DNA from: an uncultured Bacteroidota bacterium
Lineage (GTDB): Bacteria > Bacteroidota > Bacteroidia > NS11-12g > UBA9320
DNA length: 5,122 bases
Reading direction: 5' to 3'
NCBI GenBank assembly: GCA_913056425.1
Contig: CAJXLR010000160.1
Span: 1 to 5,122 of the forward strand
Shown: one piece after another, positions 1 through 5,122 of the stretch
Layout of the letters: the number at the start of each line of letters is the position of its first letter
Position numbering within the stretch: position 1 is the stretch's first letter
Translations under genes and position numbers: made by a program
Notes under the pieces: model-generated
Told to the model about the DNA's origin: nothing
Seen by the model: the letters and a program-made list of their open reading frames with translations, nothing else
Database searches by the model: none

Positions 1-740
1 AACATCCTCAGGTAGACATACTTATTGGTGCCTCAACCCATCGCTTTTATAAGGCAGGTGAGGAGCTTCCGAAGTACCCTCGGTATTATGAACCAACTAA
101 TGAGTACTACGATTCATACAATACAGCACTTCAAATCAACTCCGATGGAAGTATTGAAACCTATCATAAATCGCGTTTAGTTCCTGGCGTTGAAAGCATG
201 CCGTTCCCGCGATTCTTCAAATTGTTCGACAACCTACTCAAGCTTGATTTTGGAGGCGTATCGGGTAACCTAGGATCCGACAAAGAAGCGAAGTCGTTTC
301 ACTACTCAAATCGCAAAGACTACGCGGTAGCTCCGTTGATTTGTTACGAATCGGTGTTTGGGGATTACGTAGGCGACTTTGTTGCCAAGAAAGCAGACTT
401 CCTTGCCGTGATTACCAATGATGGATGGTGGGGCAACACAGCAGGACACAGACAACACAAAGACTACGCAAGATTGCGTGCAATTGAATATCGCAGGTAT
501 GTGGTGCGAAGTGCCAATACGGGTATTTCTTGCGTTATCGACGACAATGGTAATGTTTTGGACGAGTTGGGTTGGTGGAAGAAAGGCTATCTACAAGCCG
601 AAATACCTGCCTTGCAGTACACAACCTACTACGCTAAAACGGGAGACTATCTCGGCCGAATTGCTCAGTTTATTTTTTTGTTTTTCGGTCTAAGTTTGAT
701 TGTTAAAGTAATCCGTCAACGAAATCCTGTATTATCATGA
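1..740 (+). CDS. lnt: Apolipoprotein N-acyltransferase, C-terminal part (5' end outside window)
   Basis: Lnt is an inner-membrane enzyme that moves an acyl chain from a phospholipid to the N-terminal cysteine of apolipoproteins, the last step of lipoprotein maturation. The open frame runs from the window edge (first full codon at 3) and gives 245 residues, covering most of the periplasmic nitrilase-like domain and the last membrane helix. Visible family marks are YHKSRLVP at residues 54-61 with the expected catalytic Lys56, LICYES at 112-117 with the expected nucleophile Cys114, NDGWWGN at about 139-145, and RSANTGIS. The catalytic Glu and the N-terminal membrane helices lie upstream of the window. 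A hydrophobic segment near residues 220-237 is the C-terminal transmembrane helix, followed by a basic tail. An internal ATG at 198 is not the start, since the conserved catalytic lysine lies before it. The stop overlaps the lipB start (ATGA, 737-740), which suggests co-transcription and translational coupling. No frameshift is seen. The family call is firm. Confidence 0.95.
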   Translation, partial: HPQVDILIGASTHRFYKAGEELPKYPRYYEPTNEYYDSYNTALQINSDGSIETYHKSRLVPGVESMPFPRFFKLFDNLLKLDFGGVSGNLGSDKEAKSFHYSNRKDYAVAPLICYESVFGDYVGDFVAKKADFLAVITNDGWWGNTAGHRQHKDYARLRAIEYRRYVVRSANTGISCVIDDNGNVLDELGWWKKGYLQAEIPALQYTTYYAKTGDYLGRIAQFIFLFFGLSLIVKVIRQRNPVLS

Positions 741-1390
741 GTATTGAATTCAAAGACCTAGACAGAATTGCATACAAAGAGGGTTGGGATCTCCAAAAGG
801 ATTTCGTTTCAAAGCGAAGTACCAATGAAGTACAGGATACGGTTCTGTTATGTGAGCACAATCCAGTTTATACATTTGGCAAAAGTGCTAATCGGAATAA
901 CCTCCTTATCAACGATACTTTCTTAAAGAACATTGGTGCCGCGAAGTATGAAATTGAACGCGGTGGTGATATTACGTTTCACGGTCCCGGTCAACTCGTA
1001 GGATATCCCATTCTGAACCTTCACGAGTTGGGCATTGGAGTAAAAAAATATGTCAATTTACTCGAAGACAGCATTATTCAAACTCTGTTACAATTCGGAA
1101 TTAAAACTGAACGCATAGATGGACTCACGGGTATCTGGATTACTCAAGGAATCCATCGAAAAATTGCTGCGATCGGAATTAAGGTGAGTAGAGGCATCAC
1201 CATGCACGGCTTTGCGTTAAATGTTAATACTGATTTAAGTTTTTTCCGACACATGATACCATGCGGTATCAGTGACAAGGATGTCACTTCAATGGAAGTA
1301 GAACTTGGTCGTAAAATGGATATGGGTGAGGTTAAAGAGATCTACACCAAGACATTCAAAGAACTCTTTGCGGCTGAGGTATTAGGATAA
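737..1390 (+). CDS. lipB: Octanoyl-[acyl carrier protein]:protein N-octanoyltransferase (lipoate biosynthesis)
   Basis: LipB is a cytoplasmic enzyme that transfers octanoate from octanoyl-ACP to the lipoyl domains of 2-oxoacid dehydrogenases and the glycine cleavage H protein. LipA then adds sulfur. The 217-residue protein is complete and of usual family length. It shows EHNPVYTFGKS at 40-50, the signature RGGDITFHGPGQ at 75-86, GLTGIWI at 129-135, RKIAAIGIKVSR at 141-152 with the expected catalytic Lys142, and MHGFALNVN at 156-164. The expected catalytic Cys176 is in IPCGIS, followed by VTSM. These Lys and Cys residues form the acyl-enzyme dyad known for the family. The ATG start overlaps the lnt stop by the ATGA pattern. 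There is no clear Shine-Dalgarno sequence, so reinitiation after lnt is plausible. The stop lies inside the end of the convergent meaB gene. No lipA is seen next to it in this window. Nothing is missing or disrupted. Confidence 0.97.
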   Translation: MSIEFKDLDRIAYKEGWDLQKDFVSKRSTNEVQDTVLLCEHNPVYTFGKSANRNNLLINDTFLKNIGAAKYEIERGGDITFHGPGQLVGYPILNLHELGIGVKKYVNLLEDSIIQTLLQFGIKTERIDGLTGIWITQGIHRKIAAIGIKVSRGITMHGFALNVNTDLSFFRHMIPCGISDKDVTSMEVELGRKMDMGEVKEIYTKTFKELFAAEVLG

Positions 1391-2353
1391 AACCTGCTTC
1401 ACAAATCGCATGGCTGCACTTCGCACTGACGACTTACCCGAAACTACTTGAGATTCCACTTGATTACGAAGTTCTTGAAGATCGGATCGGTTCTTAATAA
1501 AACGCAATAACTCTAAATCGATATATCGACTTAACCATACAGAAAGTTGATTCTCGCGATTCTGACTAAATGCACTAGAGCTTTTCTGATGTTCGATAAA
1601 TGACATCAAGGTAGACCAAAGTTCAGTCAATCCGCTCTCCGTTACACTATCAATCCGCTGAACCGGAACTCTCCATCCCGATCTACCAGAAGGAATCAAT
1701 TGTAGCGCGTTTCGGTAGTGTATATGTGCTTCCTTGGCAAATGCCGGATTTGCGTCCGACTTATTTATCGCAACAACATCGGCCATTTCTACGATACCCC
1801 GCTTTATGCCTTGCAAATCATCTCCTGCTCCGGGAAGTAACAATAACAGAAACGCATCAACCATATTATATACATATGTTTCGCTCTGTCCTACCCCAAC
1901 GGTTTCCACCAAGATGACATCATAGCCTGCCGCCTCGCACAACATCAAACACTCGTGCGTGGCTGCTGCCACACCTCCAAGCGAATCGCCACTTGGCGAA
2001 GGGCGCACAAACGCATTATCCGATATGGACAAATACTCCATACGAGTCTTATCTCCGAGGATACTCCCTCCACTTTGCTGACTACTCGGATCCACAGCAA
2101 GTACAGCAACTTTTAGATGTTTCTCTTCAACCAGATACTTGCCAAGCGCATTGATAAACGTGCTTTTACCGACACCCGGCACTCCGGTTACCCCAATTCG
2201 GATAGATTGTTTTGAATTACTTGCGCAACCATCCAAAATCTCGGCAGCCAAAATCCTGTGTTCAGGTTTAGTGCTCTCAACCAAAGTAATAGCTTTTGAG
2301 AGGGCTCCTCGATCTCCATTCTGAATTGAATTGATGTATTCTTCAGCAACCAT
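1382..2353 (-). CDS. meaB: MeaB/ArgK-family GTPase, chaperone of methylmalonyl-CoA mutase
   Basis: This is a G3E-family P-loop GTPase. Known MeaB proteins bind methylmalonyl-CoA mutase, control adenosylcobalamin loading and protect the enzyme from inactivation. The older name ArgK and the arginine-transport kinase role are generally regarded as mis-assigned. The 323 residues match the usual length (about 325-330). Visible motifs are the P-loop GVPGVGKST at 57-65, VDPSSQQSGGSILGDKTRM at 88-105 (Mg2+/switch I region), RPSPSGDSLGGVA at 117-129, ETVGVGQSE at 150-158 (switch II/G3) and the guanine-specificity motif NKSD at 197-200. The C-terminal helical part, from about 265, fits the dimerisation arm. 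The gene starts one base after the mgtE stop (TAA, A, ATG) without a clear ribosome binding site, so it probably relies on translation from upstream. Its last 9 bases overlap lipB on the other strand. No mutase subunit gene is in the window, so the partner is inferred from the family only. Confidence 0.93.
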   Translation of the reverse strand: MVAEEYINSIQNGDRGALSKAITLVESTKPEHRILAAEILDGCASNSKQSIRIGVTGVPGVGKSTFINALGKYLVEEKHLKVAVLAVDPSSQQSGGSILGDKTRMEYLSISDNAFVRPSPSGDSLGGVAAATHECLMLCEAAGYDVILVETVGVGQSETYVYNMVDAFLLLLLPGAGDDLQGIKRGIVEMADVVAINKSDANPAFAKEAHIHYRNALQLIPSGRSGWRVPVQRIDSVTESGLTELWSTLMSFIEHQKSSSAFSQNRENQLSVWLSRYIDLELLRFIKNRSDLQELRNQVESQVVSGKSSVRSAAMRFVKQVLS

Positions 2354-2354
2354 T

Positions 2355-3707
2355 TTACAACATCAGCTTGCCAATCATAAAGTATAGAAACAGACCAATA
2401 AGATCGTTGCTGGTGGTAATAAACGGCCCGGTTGCAAGAGCAGGATCTATCTTGAAACGGTCTAGTGCCAGTGGCACTGCGGTCCCAATCACAGCGGCTA
2501 GAAGAATAACCGCAAGCAATGCAATACTTACCACCGTCATGATGTCATTGCTATTTCCGGATATCAATCCGTAGCCAAGTAATATTGCGGAACAAACCAA
2601 TCCGTTGATTAAGCTTACCAAGAGTTCTTTACCGAGTTTACCGAATACGGAATCACTGCTGATTGAACTGTTCGCCAAACCTTGAACAATGATTGAAGAG
2701 GATTGGACTCCAATATTACCGGCCATCGCCATGATGAGCGGCATGAACATGGCAAGTTGTACATTCTCCTTTAATTCTCCATCAAACTGGCCGATAACTA
2801 CGGAGCTCATTACTCCTCCAATTAGACCAATGATTAACCAAGGCAGACGAGCACGTGATAAAACCCAAACTCGGTCCTTCATTTCAACACTCTGGCTAAT
2901 ACCGGACAACATTTGGAAATCTTTGTCGGCCTCTTCTTTGATAAAGTCGACCACATCATCAATGGTAACCCGACCTATCAATCGCTTCAAAGAATCAACA
3001 ATTGGGAGCGCAATGAGATCGTACTTCTTCATCAGCGATGCAATTTCGTCACCGTTTGTGCTCACGCTGGCGTACTTGATATTATCGTCGTAGATATCGG
3101 CAATCGGTGTCTTTTCCTTCGCTAAAAGAATCTTTTTCAGTGAAACCCAGCCTTGCAAAACATTACTGTCATCCACCACATAAACCGTATATACTCGAGC
3201 AACCTCTTCAGCTTGCTTTCGTATTTCCTCGGTACACTCCGCAACATTCCATTTGACGTTCACTTTGATTAACTCGCCTCCCATCAATCCACCTGCGGTG
3301 TCGTCCGGGTAACGCAGTAGTCGAGTTAAAAACAACGACTGTTCTTTATCTGGTATGTAAGATAAGACCTGAGAAGCTTCTTCCGCACTCAACTCACTGA
3401 GTACGTCCACGGCGTCATCACTATCCATATGTTGGATAAATTCCAATGCCGTCTGCTCTTCATCAAAACCTTCAAGAAAACGTTTACGAACGTCTGGCTC
3501 TAGCTCAGCGAGAACTTCTACCTTCTTATCTATGTCCATCAATGACGTAACATAGACAGCTTGCTCCAAATCGAGCTCGTCAAAAATCTCTTTAATATCT
3601 GCCGGATAGAGTCGCTCTAACCGTTCGATAAGCACATCCGACCGACGATCATGCACCTCTGCGATGAACTCGGTGGTGAACTCTTTGTCGATTCGAATGT
3701 CTTCCAT
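2355..3707 (-). CDS. mgtE: Magnesium transporter MgtE (CBS-domain gated Mg2+ channel)
   Basis: MgtE is an inner-membrane homodimeric Mg2+ channel whose cytosolic domains sense internal Mg2+ and close the pore when it is plentiful. The 450-residue protein is full length. Residues about 10-130 form the acidic, helical MgtE N domain (IQHMDSDDAVDVLSEL near 91-106). DDTAGGLM at 135-142 leads into the first CBS domain (to about 195). The second CBS domain follows (about 200-260, with GRVTIDDVVDFI at 245-256), then the connecting plug helix and ARLPWL at 286-291. Five membrane helices follow between about 288 and 450. The family signature PLIMAMAGNIGVQS is at 323-336. Asp435 in TTSNDLIGL is the likely equivalent of the pore aspartate of Thermus MgtE. 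The ATG lies one base after the rsmA stop (TGA, T, ATG), with no clear Shine-Dalgarno. meaB follows after one base. No Mg2+ riboswitch can fit upstream of this gene, so control of activity is probably through the CBS/N domains. Confidence 0.97.
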   Translation of the reverse strand: MEDIRIDKEFTTEFIAEVHDRRSDVLIERLERLYPADIKEIFDELDLEQAVYVTSLMDIDKKVEVLAELEPDVRKRFLEGFDEEQTALEFIQHMDSDDAVDVLSELSAEEASQVLSYIPDKEQSLFLTRLLRYPDDTAGGLMGGELIKVNVKWNVAECTEEIRKQAEEVARVYTVYVVDDSNVLQGWVSLKKILLAKEKTPIADIYDDNIKYASVSTNGDEIASLMKKYDLIALPIVDSLKRLIGRVTIDDVVDFIKEEADKDFQMLSGISQSVEMKDRVWVLSRARLPWLIIGLIGGVMSSVVIGQFDGELKENVQLAMFMPLIMAMAGNIGVQSSSIIVQGLANSSISSDSVFGKLGKELLVSLINGLVCSAILLGYGLISGNSNDIMTVVSIALLAVILLAAVIGTAVPLALDRFKIDPALATGPFITTSNDLIGLFLYFMIGKLML

Positions 3708-3708
3708 A

Positions 3709-4479
3709 TCAGTTTCTGTGCTGAGCGATAAACCGTGTCAATTCAATAAAATCATCCACAGTAAGTCGCTCTGCCCGCAATTTAAACATAGGGTTTTGAA
3801 GTACTAGGTCTTTGGGGATGTTAAATTTCTTCAAAGCATTCGAAAGTGTCTTTCTCCGCTGCTGAAATGCAGTTTTGACCACGTCAAAAAACAAAGACTC
3901 GTCTACCTCCAAGTTCCTTTGGTTGCGTTTCGCCAAGATAACAGCAGAATGCACCTTGGGTGGAGGGGCAAAAGCTCCGGGTGGAATTTTTATTTCGATG
4001 GTAACGTCGTAAAAACATTGAACGAGCACAGAGAGGATTCCGTACGTTTTATTGCCCGGTGGCGATACGATTCGTTGCGCAACCTCCAATTGAAACATCC
4101 CACAGAAAATCGGTATGATATGGCGATTTTCCAACGTCTTAAACATAATCTGAGAGGAGATGTTGTACGGGAAATTGCCAATTATTCCGAACTCTCCATC
4201 AAACCACGTATGTAAGGGCTGCTTCAGGAAATCACCATAAACCACATCTAAATCTGGGTAGTTTTTATGCAAGTATTCTACGGATTCTTGATCTAAGTCT
4301 ATTGCTTTAAGGTTGATATCTGAGTGGAGCAAGTATTGAGTTAAAACGCCCATTCCCGGGCCAATTTCGAGCCATTGATTCAACCCCGACTTCGTTGCCA
4401 AGTCAGCTGTTTGTTGGGCAACCGATAGGTCTTTTAGAAAGTGCTGACCTAAATGTTTTTTCGCTCTAACGTTTTTCAT
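3709..4479 (-). CDS. rsmA: 16S rRNA (adenine1518-N6/adenine1519-N6)-dimethyltransferase RsmA/KsgA
   Basis: RsmA uses S-adenosylmethionine to dimethylate two adjacent adenines near the 3' end of 16S rRNA, a late quality-control step of small-subunit assembly. Loss gives kasugamycin resistance in known bacteria. From the ATG at 4477-4479 it is 256 residues, close to family size. It opens with the typical AKKHLGQHFLKD (residues 6-17). It carries the SAM motif EIGPGMG (38-44), acidic residues for SAM binding in AIDLD and GDF, the catalytic motif NFPYNIS (102-108), PPKVHSAVI in the second half, and RRKTLSNALKKF, RAERLTVDDF and IELTRF in the C-terminal helical domain. A GTG at 4486-4488 would add three residues (259 aa). 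I prefer the ATG because the extra residues are not family-like, but no ribosome binding site decides it. Either start lies inside the end of lpxK, giving a 14- or 23-base overlap. mgtE follows after one base. Confidence 0.95.
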   Translation of the reverse strand: MKNVRAKKHLGQHFLKDLSVAQQTADLATKSGLNQWLEIGPGMGVLTQYLLHSDINLKAIDLDQESVEYLHKNYPDLDVVYGDFLKQPLHTWFDGEFGIIGNFPYNISSQIMFKTLENRHIIPIFCGMFQLEVAQRIVSPPGNKTYGILSVLVQCFYDVTIEIKIPPGAFAPPPKVHSAVILAKRNQRNLEVDESLFFDVVKTAFQQRRKTLSNALKKFNIPKDLVLQNPMFKLRAERLTVDDFIELTRFIAQHRN

Positions 4480-5122
4480 CGATTGCACTTTTTAGCATTC
4501 CAAGAAAAGAATCCGCCTGAGGCAAGGTGTATCCAACTTCTTGGACCAGGACCGTTACTTGAATATCAGAGTCTCGAAAGTATGGTTTAAGCTTTACCCA
4601 GTCTTTTGCCGTCGTTATAATCACTCCATCTCTATTTACAGCCTCTTCGATAAAGGCGCGCACTTCACGCTCGGTATATCGATAATGATCTCGATATGCA
4701 TGAATAACAGCCATTGGATGTTCCCGATCAAAAACTTGATTGAAGGCATCATTACTTGCCAACGCACTCACCACAACCGGAGCGTCAAAAACCTGATTGT
4801 CTTGCCCCCAAACGGTCTTTAAACCGGTGTTCTCACGATATGCAACAAAATATGGAATATCGAGCGCAGTTGAGGGTTTAAAACTTAAATCACTGCCATT
4901 GAAAACGATGACATCTGCGCGTTTATAGTTTTTTTTAAACTCACGTAAACGGCCCAGAGGCATAACAAAGTCCGAGTAGAACGGTCGACGCATCTTAGAC
5001 ATAAGGATGGAGAACGAAGGAGTTACATACTGATGTTGGAAGGCGTCATCCAATAGAACCAAATCCACTGTTTCGCTGTTTCCCAATAGATCTGGGATAC
5101 CTAGTACACTAGACTCACATAC
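4466..5122 (-). CDS. lpxK: Tetraacyldisaccharide 4'-kinase LpxK, C-terminal part (5' end outside window)
   Basis: LpxK phosphorylates the 4' position of the tetraacylated lipid A disaccharide at the cytoplasmic face of the inner membrane, giving lipid IVA. The frame is open to the right edge and yields 218 residues. The full enzyme is usually about 330-350, so the N-terminal P-loop half is missing here. The frame reads through with VLGIPDLL before the conserved LLDDAFQHQ (residues 23-31), the Bacteroidota-like form of the DDGFQH motif. Then come PLGRLREF (55-62) and KRADVIVF. RDHYRYT (144-150) carries the His146 expected from the DHxxY active-site motif, and TTAKDWVKL (170-178) corresponds to the usual TTEKD motif. 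A TTG at 5084-5086 is an internal leucine codon, not a start, because family sequence continues upstream. The TAG stop lies inside rsmA. A run of eight A in the coding strand (4929-4936) keeps the frame. Odd points are FNGSD where family members usually have a TK-type sequence, and Ala for Glu in TTAKD. Confidence 0.93.
   Translation of the reverse strand, partial: VCESSVLGIPDLLGNSETVDLVLLDDAFQHQYVTPSFSILMSKMRRPFYSDFVMPLGRLREFKKNYKRADVIVFNGSDLSFKPSTALDIPYFVAYRENTGLKTVWGQDNQVFDAPVVVSALASNDAFNQVFDREHPMAVIHAYRDHYRYTEREVRAFIEEAVNRDGVIITTAKDWVKLKPYFRDSDIQVTVLVQEVGYTLPQADSFLGMLKSAIDEKR

Noticed and set aside
669..686. T-rich stretch near the end of lnt that could look like a terminator tract or promoter.
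   Set aside because: It encodes the Phe/Leu-rich C-terminal membrane helix of Lnt, and no GC-rich stem precedes it.
418..693. 91-codon + strand open frame inside lnt in another frame.
   Set aside because: It lies wholly within conserved lnt sequence and resembles no family I recognise, so it is a shadow frame.
1254..1271. Perfect 7-bp inverted repeat (TGATACC, loop ATGC, GGTATCA) in lipB, with the catalytic Cys176 codon spanning the loop.
   Set aside because: One or two perfect 7-bp stems with short loops are expected by chance in 5 kb. It is mid-gene, has no T-tract, and the bases encode conserved residues, so codon constraint explains it.
1376..1396. Possible bidirectional terminator at the lipB/meaB junction (AGGT...ACCT).
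   Set aside because: The stem is only about 4 bp around an 11-base loop with no U-tract, which is too weak to call.
2689..3093. 134-codon + strand open frame opposite mgtE, and other open frames opposite meaB, rsmA and lpxK.
   Set aside because: They are antisense shadows of clearly conserved genes, with no recognisable domain and low-complexity Ser/Thr/Pro/Ile-rich composition.
4929..4936. Run of eight A on the lpxK coding strand, containing an in-phase A_AAA_AAC heptamer that resembles a -1 frameshift site.
   Set aside because: A -1 shift reaches a stop (TAA) almost at once and the zero frame encodes conserved LpxK sequence. No stimulatory hairpin is obvious. It is an ordinary Lys-Lys-Asn stretch in an A-rich genome.

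Overview
This is a compact housekeeping stretch, most likely from a Bacteroidota chromosome (Flavobacteriales-like, though that level is inference). The evidence is threefold. LipB, MgtE, RsmA, LpxK and Lnt all carry Bacteroidota-style motif variants, such as YTFGKS and RGGDITFHGPGQ in LipB and the DDAFQH form of LpxK. No clear Shine-Dalgarno sequence lies before any visible start codon, as is common in that phylum. Lipid A and lipoprotein genes mark a Gram-negative envelope. GC content looks to be in the low to mid 40s percent by eye.

Layout: two gene blocks meet tail to tail. On the + strand, the 3' part of lnt (apolipoprotein N-acyltransferase, cut by the left edge) overlaps the start of lipB (octanoyltransferase) in an ATGA junction. 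On the - strand, reading from the right edge, come lpxK (lipid A 4'-kinase, N-terminus cut off), rsmA/ksgA (16S rRNA dimethyladenosine transferase), mgtE (CBS-gated Mg2+ channel) and meaB/argK (G-protein chaperone of B12-dependent mutases). lpxK and rsmA overlap, and rsmA/mgtE and mgtE/meaB are each separated by one base, so the four look like one operon. The lipB and meaB 3' ends overlap by 9 bases. Only two bases in the window, 2354 and 3708, lie outside a coding region, so there is no room for an intergenic promoter, standalone terminator, RNA gene, repeat array or mobile element.

Function: the genes touch envelope building (lnt, lpxK), lipoate cofactor supply (lipB), ribosome maturation (rsmA), Mg2+ homeostasis (mgtE) and propionate/methylmalonyl-CoA metabolism (meaB). 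lnt and lipB both transfer acyl groups but in unrelated pathways. All reading frames are intact with their key catalytic residues visible, apart from the parts beyond the window edges. I found no sign of a novel defence, mobile or regulatory system. The points worth a second look concern gene packing, operon composition and a few divergent residues in LpxK.
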